This document shows positions 17,162 to 25,219 of a stretch of 64,000 nt of DNA, one piece after another. The stretch spans positions 62,001-126,000 of the forward strand of contig NZ_FPAI01000005.1 in assembly GCF_900116255.1 (NCBI RefSeq), in the 5' to 3' direction. The notes under the pieces were generated by a model. The model searched no databases. It was not told the DNA's origin and worked only from the letters and a program-made list of their open reading frames with translations. The DNA is from Halolactibacillus miurensis (GTDB lineage Bacteria; Bacillota; Bacilli; Bacillales; Amphibacillaceae). The translations under genes and the position numbers were made by a program. Each line of letters starts with the position of its first letter. Positions within the stretch are counted from its first letter, which is position 1.

Positions 17162-18178
17162 ATGAAATCAACAATGGTAAAAGTAATCGGAAGTCTTGTC
17201 GGTGGGCTGGCTGTCTTTCTTATCAGTGCGTATGTATTCCAATATGCTATGGGCACAACAGAAGCTAAGATGTCGATCGAAGAGATTGAGTCGCTTGCTA
17301 GCGAACGCTTTCCTGGAGAAGTAGTCGAAGTTGAATATGATGACAACACGTACGAAATTGAAATTAAAATGGATACGCAGTCATTTGAATTGGTATTAGA
17401 TGCAACAACGGGAGAAATCCTTTACTTAGAAGAAAAGAATCATTCCGTCGCAACAGCGAATGATCGTGAACAAGCGGATCAACCTAAACAAGAAGCAACT
17501 GCTGATCAATCAGGTGAAGTAACAACGACAGATGAAGAACAAGTAGATACATCTACTGACTCAGATCCTGCCTCTGAATCTGACAGCTCAACTGTTGATG
17601 GAACGACAGATGACTCAAAAGAACCAGTGTCAGAACAAGAAGAATCGAAAGGTGATGAAGAACTGTCATCTAATCAATCGATTCCAAATGAAAATGCCTC
17701 CGATGTAGCTAAAGAAACAGTAGCCAATACACCGGCTGTTATGATTAATCGAGGACAGGCACAGAAAATCGCAAGAGAAAAAGCAAACAATGCAAAAGTG
17801 ACTGAAATTGAACTTGAAGAAGATGATGGCATGACTTACTATCAAGTCGAACTTGAAAATGATACGCATGAATTTGAAGTAGAGATTGATGCTTTTACCG
17901 GAAAAGTGCTCATTATTGAGATGGAGCAGCGCGATGACCAAACAACCGCTAAAAGTCAAGTCATGTCACGTGATGCTGTGCGTCAATTATTAACTAAAAA
18001 TTATGCGGACTATCGAATTGAAAAAATAGAGTTAGATAACGATGATGGTCGTATGGTATATGACATTGAATTAAAAGCTGGTCGGGTAGAAATTGAGATG
18101 GCATTAGATGCTGTCTCTGGCGATGTTTTAGACTTTGATAAAGAAGTAGACGACGAAGATGATCGGGATGATGATTAA
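17162..18178 (+). CDS. Secreted or membrane-anchored protein with three PepSY-like domains (YkoI-like)
   Basis: 338 residues. An N-terminal hydrophobic helix (about 5-25) anchors or exports it. Three PepSY-like repeats follow, at about 32-85, 195-255 and 265-330, each ending in a DA-x-(T/S)G-(E/K/D)-(I/V)-L motif, with a strongly acidic Ser/Thr/Asp/Glu linker between the first and second. PepSY domains are thought to bind or inhibit extracellular peptidases. B. subtilis YkoI, downstream of the ykoGH two-component system, has the same nature, but the three-domain size and the long linker are larger. The ATG at 17162 has AAAGGGAGG nine bases upstream. The C-terminus is a run of Asp/Glu. Confidence 0.85.
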   Translation: MKSTMVKVIGSLVGGLAVFLISAYVFQYAMGTTEAKMSIEEIESLASERFPGEVVEVEYDDNTYEIEIKMDTQSFELVLDATTGEILYLEEKNHSVATANDREQADQPKQEATADQSGEVTTTDEEQVDTSTDSDPASESDSSTVDGTTDDSKEPVSEQEESKGDEELSSNQSIPNENASDVAKETVANTPAVMINRGQAQKIAREKANNAKVTEIELEEDDGMTYYQVELENDTHEFEVEIDAFTGKVLIIEMEQRDDQTTAKSQVMSRDAVRQLLTKNYADYRIEKIELDNDDGRMVYDIELKAGRVEIEMALDAVSGDVLDFDKEVDDEDDRDDD

Positions 18179-18182
18179 AGTA

Positions 18183-18212
18183 AAAGGGGCTAAGGCCTCT
18201 TTTTTTCTTTTT
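18183..18212 (+). terminator. Terminator after the PepSY gene
   Basis: AAAGGGGC (18183-18190) pairs with GCCTCTTT (18195-18202, one G-T pair), followed by T-rich sequence. Confidence 0.75.
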
Positions 18213-18299
18213 TAAAACAACGCCATTATGGTGTAAGTCATTGATCACGATGGGTCATCTCACAAGTATATGCGGGGTTGATAAATAAAAATAATCAAC

Positions 18300-18330
18300 A
18301 AAAAAAGGAAGCGACAGAATCGCTTCCTTT
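18300..18330 (-). terminator. Terminator of the cold-shock gene
   Basis: Perfect 11-base stem, AAAGGAAGCGA (18304-18314) with TCGCTTCCTTT (18320-18330). Read on the minus strand it is followed by a T run. Confidence 0.88.
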
Positions 18331-18345
18331 GTGTGTTAGGTCTAA

Positions 18346-18546
18346 TTAGTTCTTTTCAACGTTAGCTGCTTGTGGTCCGCGGTTACCTTCTTCGATATCG
18401 AAAGTTACTGCTTGTCCTTCTTCAAGTGTTTTAAAGCCATCGCCTTGGATTGCTGAGAAGTGTACGAATACATCGTCTTGTCCTTCTACTTCGATAAATC
18501 CAAAACCTTTGTCTGCGTTAAACCATTTTACTGTACCTTGTGCCAT
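18346..18546 (-). CDS. Cold-shock protein (CspA/CspB family)
   Basis: 66 residues, a single OB-fold. RNP1 (KGFGFIEV) and RNP2 (VFVHFSAI) are intact. It binds single-stranded RNA/DNA and acts as an RNA chaperone in the cytoplasm. The ATG at 18546 follows TAGGAGG; the longer frame from 18603 reads through the leader hairpin and is not used. It has a long 5' leader with its own hairpin, see the separate entry. Confidence 0.97.
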   Translation of the reverse strand: MAQGTVKWFNADKGFGFIEVEGQDDVFVHFSAIQGDGFKTLEEGQAVTFDIEEGNRGPQAANVEKN

Positions 18547-18562
18547 ATTACTTTTCCTCCTA

Positions 18563-18704
18563 GTGTGGTTATTCCACACAATTGTATTACTATTCTTGCT
18601 CAAGCATCAAAACGAAAACTTTCACGTTGCTAGTTACTTGAAGTGTTTTTGCAGTCGAACAAAATAGCTAAGTTCATTATAGCAGGCGTTTTTAATAAAT
18701 GCAA
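18563..18704 (-). promoter_or_regulatory. csp promoter and structured 5' leader
   Basis: On the minus strand TTGCAT (18699-18704) and TATAAT (18676-18681) are 17 bases apart with an extended TGC. The transcript would have a leader of about 120 bases. Just before the ribosome site it forms GTGTGG-TTATT-CCACAC (18563-18579). Long leaders that refold with temperature are known for csp genes, and this hairpin could mask or expose the Shine-Dalgarno site. Confidence 0.75.
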
Positions 18705-18862
18705 CCCTATCGGAAGAGAAATTGTTGCTTTCGTCTATAAAATTCTGACTTTTTTTAAAAATATAGAAATGAAGCTTGATATGATAGGGTTTAGCACGGT
18801 AAAAATAAAAGAAAAAAATATAAATTTATTTTGAGATAGCGCTTGAATAGCACGTTTTTTCG

Positions 18863-18891
18863 TTGGCTTCATCATTTTTTAGCTATATAAT
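18863..18891 (+). promoter_or_regulatory. Probable rlmN promoter
   Basis: TTGGCT (18863-18868) and TATAAT (18886-18891), 17 bases apart, about 95 bases before the rlmN start. Confidence 0.65.
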
Positions 18892-18984
18892 GAGAGGAAA
18901 AGGTTGCGTAAAAAGACGTGAACCTATAATATAAGTAAGTGATTTAACTGTACGGTGGATTTAACAACAAAGGGGAAATGATTT

Positions 18985-20052
18985 ATGTCAAACAAACCAT
19001 CCATTTATGGCTTAACGAAAGACCAATTAACCGATTGGTTTTTAAGTCAAGGATTAAAGAAATTTAGAGCGACACAAGTGTGGGATTGGTTATATGTTAA
19101 ACGTGTTAAAAACTTTGAAGATATGACGAACCTACCTAAAGACACGCGTGATTTATTAGAAGCGCATTTTACGATCGGGACATTAGAAGAAGAGATCAAG
19201 CAGGAATCAAAAGATGGGACAATTAAGTTCCTATTTAAATTATCAGATGGTAACTTAATTGAAACAGTTTTGATGCGTTTTTCTTATGGTCTATCCGTAT
19301 GTGTGACAACACAGGTTGGCTGTAACATCGGCTGTACGTTTTGTGCCAGTGGGTTATTAAAGAAGAATCGCGACTTAACGAGCGGTGAAATTGTTGAACA
19401 AATTATGAAGGTGCAACATGCCCTTGATGAAAAAGGTTTAGATGAACGCGTGAGTCATATCGTTGTGATGGGTATTGGCGAACCATTTGATAACTATGAT
19501 CATACGATGGCGTTCTTACGTATCGTAAATGATCAAAAAGGATTATCGATTGGTGCACGGCACATTACTGTTTCAACAAGTGGTCTTGCGCATAAAATCA
19601 GAGATTTTGCTGATGAGAACTTACAAGTAAACTTAGCTGTCTCACTCCATGCACCAAATGATGAACTAAGAACGTCTATTATGAAGATCAATCGAGCTTT
19701 CCCGATTCAAAAGTTAATGGACAGTATTGATTATTACTTAAAAACGACCAATCGACGGATCACATTTGAATATATTCTTTTAAAAGATGTGAATGATCAT
19801 GTGAAAGAAGCAAAACAATTGGCGAAGTTATTAAAAGATAAACGTCATTTGAGTTATGTGAATCTCATTCCGTATAATCCTGTTGCTGAACATAATCAAT
19901 ATGATCGTAGTGAAAAGAAACAAATTTTAGCTTTCTATGAAGCCCTACTTAAAGAAGGGATCAACTGCGGGGTCCGAGTTGAACAAGGGTCAGACATTGA
20001 CGCGGCCTGTGGTCAACTGCGCAGTAAACAAATGAAAAAACAACAAGCTTAA
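18985..20052 (+). CDS. rlmN: 23S rRNA (adenine-2503-C2)-methyltransferase RlmN
   Basis: 355 residues, radical-SAM methylase. The cluster-binding motif is CNIGCTFC near residues 114-121, and the catalytic methyl-carrying cysteine is in the [17 protein letters not shown] segment near the C-terminus. It methylates C2 of A2503 in 23S rRNA and A37 in some tRNAs. The resistance paralogue Cfr has a similar layout, but the closer match of the C-terminal segment and the housekeeping setting support RlmN. Preceded by its own promoter and followed by a strong terminator, so a single-gene unit. Confidence 0.95.
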   Translation: MSNKPSIYGLTKDQLTDWFLSQGLKKFRATQVWDWLYVKRVKNFEDMTNLPKDTRDLLEAHFTIGTLEEEIKQESKDGTIKFLFKLSDGNLIETVLMRFSYGLSVCVTTQVGCNIGCTFCASGLLKKNRDLTSGEIVEQIMKVQHALDEKGLDERVSHIVVMGIGEPFDNYDHTMAFLRIVNDQKGLSIGARHITVSTSGLAHKIRDFADENLQVNLAVSLHAPNDELRTSIMKINRAFPIQKLMDSIDYYLKTTNRRITFEYILLKDVNDHVKEAKQLAKLLKDKRHLSYVNLIPYNPVAEHNQYDRSEKKQILAFYEALLKEGINCGVRVEQGSDIDAACGQLRSKQMKKQQA

Positions 20053-20056
20053 CTAA

Positions 20057-20100
20057 AAGACAAAACCTATGAGCATCATTCTAGGTTTTGTCTTATTTTT
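20057..20100 (+). terminator. rlmN terminator
   Basis: Perfect 13-base stem AAGACAAAACCTA (20057-20069) with its complement at 20082-20094, then ATTTTT. Confidence 0.9.
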
Positions 20101-20189
20101 GTGGATGTATTAAACGTGCTGTTGATACTACCATAGCATTCCTTCAATTTATAGGAAGCGTATGTGAGAAAGTAAGAGACATAAATATT

Positions 20190-20229
20190 TTGACAGAAAG
20201 ATCTAATCCTTGTATACCCATAGGGGTAT
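20190..20229 (+). promoter_or_regulatory. Promoter with the third ATACC-N6-GGTAT operator
   Basis: TTGACA (20190-20195) has a -10 candidate TATACC (20213-20218) at 17 bases. Overlapping it is ATACCCATAGGGGTAT (20214-20229), differing from the operator at 2896 in one base. The permease pair downstream should therefore belong to the same CsoR/CstR-type regulon as the glutaredoxin-rhodanese operon 17 kb away. Confidence 0.78.
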
Positions 20230-20244
20230 ATAAGGAGGGGTTGT

Positions 20245-20733
20245 ATGACTCAATCAATATTTTTATATAGCATCATTATGCTATTGACAGCTTTATCATG
20301 GTTTAAGGACCGGCAAAAAACAAAAAAAGCGCTGATGAAAGCTAAAAATATGTTAGTCAAGCTCGCACCAGAGCTGCTAGCTATTTTACTGTTTGTCGGT
20401 TTAAGTTTATCCATATTCACACCCGAGACCATTTCATCATTGATCGGTGATCAATCAGGCGTTGTGGGTGTCTTCATCGCTAGTTTTATTGGATCATTTG
20501 CGATGCTACCAAGTTTTGTCGTGTTTCCACTGGCGGATACATTAGTGGACAATGGGGCAGGATTAGTCCAAGTATCAGCGTTTATTGCGACCCTTGTCTC
20601 TGTTGGTTTTGCTAGTTTACCGATGGAAAGAAAAATCTTCGGTAAAGAGTTTACGTACATGCGAAACTTATCAGCGGTACTCATGGCGTTTGTTTTTAGT
20701 TTCGTCATTTGGGTGGTGTTACCATGGCTATAA
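20245..20733 (+). CDS. ArsP-like (COG0701) permease, N-terminal half as a separate gene
   Basis: 162 residues with about four membrane helices. PELLAILLFVGLSLS and the helix pair SFIGSFAMLPSFVVFPLADTL resemble half of the COG0701/ArsP permease family, which normally has two such halves in one chain of about 300 residues. The next gene gives the other half and overlaps it by ten bases, so the two products probably form one transporter. The substrate is not readable; the operator upstream links it to sulfane-sulfur or metal stress. GGAGGGG precedes the ATG. No cysteine-rich metal site is visible. Confidence 0.75.
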   Translation: MTQSIFLYSIIMLLTALSWFKDRQKTKKALMKAKNMLVKLAPELLAILLFVGLSLSIFTPETISSLIGDQSGVVGVFIASFIGSFAMLPSFVVFPLADTLVDNGAGLVQVSAFIATLVSVGFASLPMERKIFGKEFTYMRNLSAVLMAFVFSFVIWVVLPWL

Positions 20734-21254
20734 TTAAACGCTTCCGTGCGCTGACCATCTTAAGTATTATCCTGCTTGGTTTGACATGGATCAGTCCTGA
20801 CCGAGGGACGAATGCTTTATCACTGACAGGCGATAGCTTAATTGACATGTTTTCGTTACTACCACCTATTCTCGTCCTTGTTGGATTAATAGATCAGTGG
20901 GTTGATAAAAAAGTCTTAATTAAGTTTATGGGAGATGACTCGAAGTTTCTAGGTGTTATCGTCGCGTTGTTATTAGGAGGACTTGCGGCGGGGCCGATGT
21001 ATATAGCCTTTCCAATCGCTATTACATTATTAAAGAAAGGTGCGAATATTCGTTATGTCGTGTTTTTCTTAGGGGTATGGACAACCGCAAAGCTACCGAT
21101 TGTGTTATTCGAAGTGGCGGCATTTGGTTGGCAGTATACATTCATTCATGTGTCTGTTGGACTGATCTTCTTCTATTTTGTCGGTGTATTTTTCGAGAAG
21201 CGATTTGATCCAAAAACATTAGTAAAGGAAGATATTACAAGTAATGATAAATAG
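20724..21254 (+). CDS. ArsP-like (COG0701) permease, second half as a separate gene
   Basis: 176 residues with about four helices. The segment LLLGGLAAGPMYIAFPIA mirrors the GSFAMLPSFVVFPLA segment of the upstream half, which is the internal repeat of the family. ATG 20724 lies inside the end of the previous gene, a coupled start; a TTG at 20709 is possible but poorer. A charged C-terminal tail (KRFDPKTLVKED) faces the cytoplasm. It ends at a terminator. Confidence 0.75.
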   Translation: MAIIKRFRALTILSIILLGLTWISPDRGTNALSLTGDSLIDMFSLLPPILVLVGLIDQWVDKKVLIKFMGDDSKFLGVIVALLLGGLAAGPMYIAFPIAITLLKKGANIRYVVFFLGVWTTAKLPIVLFEVAAFGWQYTFIHVSVGLIFFYFVGVFFEKRFDPKTLVKEDITSNDK

Positions 21255-21262
21255 TCTGCTTA

Positions 21263-21300
21263 AAACCTCTCATGCGGTTTGTCCGTTTGAGAGGTTTTTT
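21263..21300 (+). terminator. Terminator of the permease pair
   Basis: Perfect stem AAACCTCTCA (21263-21272) with TGAGAGGTTT (21288-21297), then T. Confidence 0.88.
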
Positions 21301-21439
21301 GTGAAAAAAACGTCGTCTTCTCTCAATTTGTATAAGAAAATAAGGTAAGGCATGCCAGGTCACTTTAAATGGATAAAAATAACGGGTGGATTTAAACAGA
21401 AAGAATGAAAGCTATTATAAATTAATTTAAGTAAATATA

Positions 21440-21497
21440 TTGCGACCTGAAATGAATTGTGCTATTCTTTTGATAGCGATTAAGTGCAACCGTTTGC
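21440..21497 (+). promoter_or_regulatory. Alpha-glucosidase promoter with LacI/MalR-type operator
   Basis: In the 413-base gap before the first alpha-glucosidase, TTGCGA (21440-21445) and TATTCT (21463-21468) are 17 bases apart. About 17 bases downstream of the -10 stands GCAACCGTTTGC (21486-21497), fitting the GCAAnCGnTTGC pattern of LacI/GalR-family operators such as MalR or CcpA sites. A half-site CCGGTTGCAA follows at 21527. The position suits repression by roadblock. No regulator gene is adjacent. Confidence 0.6.
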
Positions 21498-21667
21498 CTT
21501 AAGGTTTGTTATGGCTAATAATGTATCCGGTTGCAAATGATTTTATACTGTGGCTGATTTAGCGGTCATTCATAATTCGATTAACATGTAATGAGAGAAA
21601 AATAGTTATTTGTAAAAAATGCAAAATTGCGCAACTTTTTCATGAATAATATTAAGGAGGCATTAAA

Positions 21668-23347
21668 ATGGGGAAATGGTGGCAAAATTCTACTGTCTAT
21701 CAGATTTATCCACGTAGTTTTAATGATTCAAATGGCGATGGTATTGGAGATATTAACGGGATTACAGAGCGCTTACCGTACTTAAAACAGTTAGGTATTG
21801 AAGTCATTTGGTTATCACCGGTGTATCAATCACCGAATGATGATAATGGCTATGATATTAGTGATTATGAAGCCATTATGGATGAGTTTGGTACAATGGA
21901 AGATTATGATCGTATGTTAGCGGAAGCGAACCGGTTAGGATTAAAAATTATGATGGATTTAGTTGTAAATCATACATCAGATGAACATCACTGGTTTATT
22001 GAATCAAGACAAAGTAAAGCAAGTGAGAAACGAGACTATTATATTTGGCATGACCCAAAAACAAACGGTGAACCACCAACAAACTGGGCGGCCGCATTTG
22101 GTGGCAGTGTGTGGGAGTTTGATGAGGCAACGGGTCAATACTACTTACATCTTTTCAGTAAGAAACAACCTGATTTAAACTGGGAAAATGAAAATATGCG
22201 TCACGACATTTATCAGATGATGCGTAACTGGTTAGATAAAGGCGTCGCTGGCTTTAGAATGGATGTCATCAACATGATTTCAAAAGATCCGCGCTATCCA
22301 GAAGGTGAATTACTAAAAACGGGTTATAACGATGGCAGTCCGTATTATTTTAATGGACCGAAGGTCCATGACTTCTTACAAGAGATACATCAGGAAGTGT
22401 TGGCGGATTATGAAACAATCACCGTTGGTGAAATGCCCAATGTGAATGTAGACCAAGCGAAGCTCTATACAGGTGAGGACCGGAAGGAATTAGATATGGT
22501 GTTTCACTTTGATCACGTCGGCTTAGGTGACGGTGAACTCGGTAAGTGGACACCGAAAGAATGGAAACTTACCGAATTAAAAAAGATTTTCACTCGTTGG
22601 CAAGAAGGGCTCGACCAAGTGGGGTGGAATAGCTTATATTGGAGCAATCATGATCAACCCCGGGCGATTTCTCGCTTTGGTGATGACCGCGCGCAATACC
22701 GGGAAAAGTCAGGTAAGATGCTTGCGACGTGTCTGCATATGTTGAAAGGTACCCCTTACGTGTTCCAAGGTGAAGAGATAGGCATGACCAATGTAAAGTT
22801 TGATTCGATTGACGATTACCGGGACCTTGAGTCGATTAATGCTTATCATGAATTAACGGACAAAGGTTTACTGACAGAAGATGAGATGATAAGAGCGATT
22901 CATCAACGCGGCCGCGATAATGCGAGAACACCAATGCAGTGGTCAAGTGAGAATCATGCTGGATTTACAACGGGTGAACCTTGGATCAAGGTGAATCCAA
23001 ACTATCCAGATATTAATGTGAAAGACGCATTAGCACGGGAGGATTCGATTTTTTATTACTACAAACAATTAATTGAACTGAGAAAGCAACATGAGATTTT
23101 TGTTAAAGGACGTTATCAGCTGCTTCATCCTGACCGTGAGGATGTATACGTCTATGAGCGCGTATTAGATGACCAAGTGCTTGTTGTCTTAACAAACTTT
23201 ACGGACCAAGTTGTTTCAGTCGATATGACTGTTGATTTAACGAAGGCTACATGCTTAATTACGAATGAAACAGAAGCAATCAAACAAACAGAAGCTGGCT
23301 ATACATTACAACCTTACGGGGCGTATGCTTTTTTGTTAAAACGCTAA
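21668..23347 (+). CDS. GH13_31 oligo-1,6-glucosidase type alpha-glucosidase
   Basis: 559 residues, the length of Bacillus oligo-1,6-glucosidase. Catalytic residues fall at the classic positions: nucleophile Asp199 (GFRMDVI), acid/base Glu255 (TVGEMPN), and Asp329 (NHDQPR). The residue after the nucleophile is Val200, which in this subfamily goes with preference for alpha-1,6 bonds such as isomaltose. No signal peptide, so it acts on imported oligosaccharides. A second, diverged copy follows 100 bases downstream; a LacI-type operator precedes. No sugar transporter is encoded nearby. Confidence 0.92.
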   Translation: MGKWWQNSTVYQIYPRSFNDSNGDGIGDINGITERLPYLKQLGIEVIWLSPVYQSPNDDNGYDISDYEAIMDEFGTMEDYDRMLAEANRLGLKIMMDLVVNHTSDEHHWFIESRQSKASEKRDYYIWHDPKTNGEPPTNWAAAFGGSVWEFDEATGQYYLHLFSKKQPDLNWENENMRHDIYQMMRNWLDKGVAGFRMDVINMISKDPRYPEGELLKTGYNDGSPYYFNGPKVHDFLQEIHQEVLADYETITVGEMPNVNVDQAKLYTGEDRKELDMVFHFDHVGLGDGELGKWTPKEWKLTELKKIFTRWQEGLDQVGWNSLYWSNHDQPRAISRFGDDRAQYREKSGKMLATCLHMLKGTPYVFQGEEIGMTNVKFDSIDDYRDLESINAYHELTDKGLLTEDEMIRAIHQRGRDNARTPMQWSSENHAGFTTGEPWIKVNPNYPDINVKDALAREDSIFYYYKQLIELRKQHEIFVKGRYQLLHPDREDVYVYERVLDDQVLVVLTNFTDQVVSVDMTVDLTKATCLITNETEAIKQTEAGYTLQPYGAYAFLLKR

Positions 23348-23447
23348 ATAATACTGTAATGAAGTAAGCTGTAATAGCCAACTTAACAGTGTAAGCTATT
23401 TAATAACAGTTTTAAAAAAATGAAAGAGATAATAGGGGTGCAGCAAC

Positions 23448-25127
23448 ATGACAAAGAAAATTTGGTGGAAAGAAGCGGTCGCTTATCAAGTGTATCCGCG
23501 TAGTTTTAATGATTCAAATGGTGATGGTATTGGTGATATTAGAGGGATTATTGAAAAGCTCGATTACTTAAAGAATTTCGGCATCGATGTTATTTGGGTC
23601 TCACCGATTTATGAATCGCCTAACGATGATAATGGTTATGATATCAGTGATTACCAGGACATTATGGCTGACTTTGGTACAATGGAAGATTTCGATGAGT
23701 TACTTAAAGAAACACATAAGCGTGGAATGAAAATCATTATGGACTTAGTAATCAACCATACGTCTGATGAACACCCGTGGTTTATTGAGTCACGTGCGTC
23801 AAAAGATAATCCAAAACGTGATTGGTATATTTGGCATCCGGGGAAAGACGGAAAAGAACCGAATAACTGGGAATCTATCTTTAGTGGCTCTGTTTGGGAA
23901 CATGATGCACAAACCGATGAATACTATATGCATGTCTTTAGTAAAAAGCAGCCGGATTTAAACTGGGAAAATAAAGACGTACGAGATGCTCTCTATGATA
24001 TGGTTAACTGGTGGTTAGATAAAGGGATTGACGGCTTTAGAGTCGATGCTATCTCCCACATCAAAAAACGTGAAGGTTTTCCTGACTTACCTAATCCAGA
24101 GAATAAGAAGTATGTCCCGTCATTTGATCATCATATGAATCAACCGGGGATCGATACATTCTTATCAGAGTTCGCCCAAAAAACATTAAAAAACTATGAT
24201 ATTATGACTGTGGGTGAAGCTAACGGGGTTACGCTAGAAGATGCAGATAAGTGGATTGGCGAAGAAGATGGTTATTTTAATATGATCTTCCAATTTGATC
24301 ATTTAAGTCTTTGGGGGACAAGTGTGGACGGCGGTCTTGATTTAGACGCCTTAAAAGCCGCTTTAACGAAATGGCAAGTTGGCTTAGATGGCCATGGTTG
24401 GAATGCGTTATTTTTAGAAAACCATGATCAACCGCGTTCGGTCTCAACGTGGGGGAATGATACCGATCTACGTCAAACATCCGCAAAAGCACTTGCGACC
24501 CTTTATTTCTTAATGCAAGGGACGCCGTTTATTTATCAAGGCCAAGAGATTGGGATGACCAATGTCCAGTTTGATTCAATTGATGATTATAATGATGTGG
24601 CGATTAAGAATCGTTACAAACATGAAAGAGAAGACGGCAAGTCTCATGAAGAAATCATGGCCTCGATTTGGAAAAACGGCCGCGATAATTCACGAACACC
24701 GATGCAGTGGGATCAGTCGCCTATGGCTGGCTTTACGACGGGCACACCTTGGCTTAAAGTGAATCCAAATTATCCAGATATTAATGTGAAGCACAACGTT
24801 GAAGACCCACATTCGGTCTATCATTACTACAAACGGTTAATTGAAATAAGAAAAGCGAGTGATGTATTAATCTATGGTCATTACACGCTCATTGAAGGTG
24901 AACATGAACAAGTCTATAGTTATTTACGTCACGACGAAGAACATGACGAAAGGTATATCATTGTCGTGAACATGTTTGATGTGAATACAACCATCGACTT
25001 TACCGGTGACTATGAGCTGGTCGATTGTGTCTTATCAAATTACGTTGTAACAGAAAAGACGCTAAATCTTCACTTACGTCCTTATGAGGCGCGGGTCTAT
25101 AAAGTCTTACCGAAAAAATTAGTGTAA
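23448..25127 (+). CDS. GH13_31 alpha-glucosidase, second copy, probably alpha-1,4 preferring
   Basis: 559 residues. The same catalytic triad is visible: Asp in GFRVDAISHI, Glu in TVGEANG, and Asp in NHDQPRS. Here Ala replaces Val right after the nucleophile; in GH13_31 enzymes small residues at this site go with alpha-1,4 (maltose-type) activity, so the pair probably splits the work on starch- or glycogen-derived oligosaccharides. Cytoplasmic by lack of a signal. It ends before a bidirectional terminator. Linkage preference is inferred from one residue. Confidence 0.9.
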   Translation: MTKKIWWKEAVAYQVYPRSFNDSNGDGIGDIRGIIEKLDYLKNFGIDVIWVSPIYESPNDDNGYDISDYQDIMADFGTMEDFDELLKETHKRGMKIIMDLVINHTSDEHPWFIESRASKDNPKRDWYIWHPGKDGKEPNNWESIFSGSVWEHDAQTDEYYMHVFSKKQPDLNWENKDVRDALYDMVNWWLDKGIDGFRVDAISHIKKREGFPDLPNPENKKYVPSFDHHMNQPGIDTFLSEFAQKTLKNYDIMTVGEANGVTLEDADKWIGEEDGYFNMIFQFDHLSLWGTSVDGGLDLDALKAALTKWQVGLDGHGWNALFLENHDQPRSVSTWGNDTDLRQTSAKALATLYFLMQGTPFIYQGQEIGMTNVQFDSIDDYNDVAIKNRYKHEREDGKSHEEIMASIWKNGRDNSRTPMQWDQSPMAGFTTGTPWLKVNPNYPDINVKHNVEDPHSVYHYYKRLIEIRKASDVLIYGHYTLIEGEHEQVYSYLRHDEEHDERYIIVVNMFDVNTTIDFTGDYELVDCVLSNYVVTEKTLNLHLRPYEARVYKVLPKKLV

Positions 25128-25171
25128 CAAGTTAATTAAACATTAAATAGCCTTCTTTTATAGTAAGATGA

Positions 25172-25214
25172 AAAAAACCAAGTGACGGGTAAAATCTCGG
25201 CCACTTGGTTTTTT
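25172..25214. terminator. Bidirectional terminator between alpha-glucosidase and metA
   Basis: AAAAAACCAAGTG (25172-25184) pairs with CACTTGGTTTTTT (25202-25214), giving T runs in both directions. Confidence 0.9.
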
Positions 25215-25219
25215 GTTTT

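Noticed and set aside
18643-18834. 63-residue open frame on the plus strand
   Set aside because: It overlaps the csp promoter and leader, lacks a ribosome site and has low-complexity AT-rich content.
20088-20270. 60-residue open frame before the permease pair
   Set aside because: It begins in the rlmN terminator and runs through the promoter and operator at 20190-20229.
21628-21640. TTGCGCAA palindrome as a second operator of the alpha-glucosidase gene
   Set aside because: Too short, and it lacks the GCAAnCGnTTGC pattern; chance is likely.
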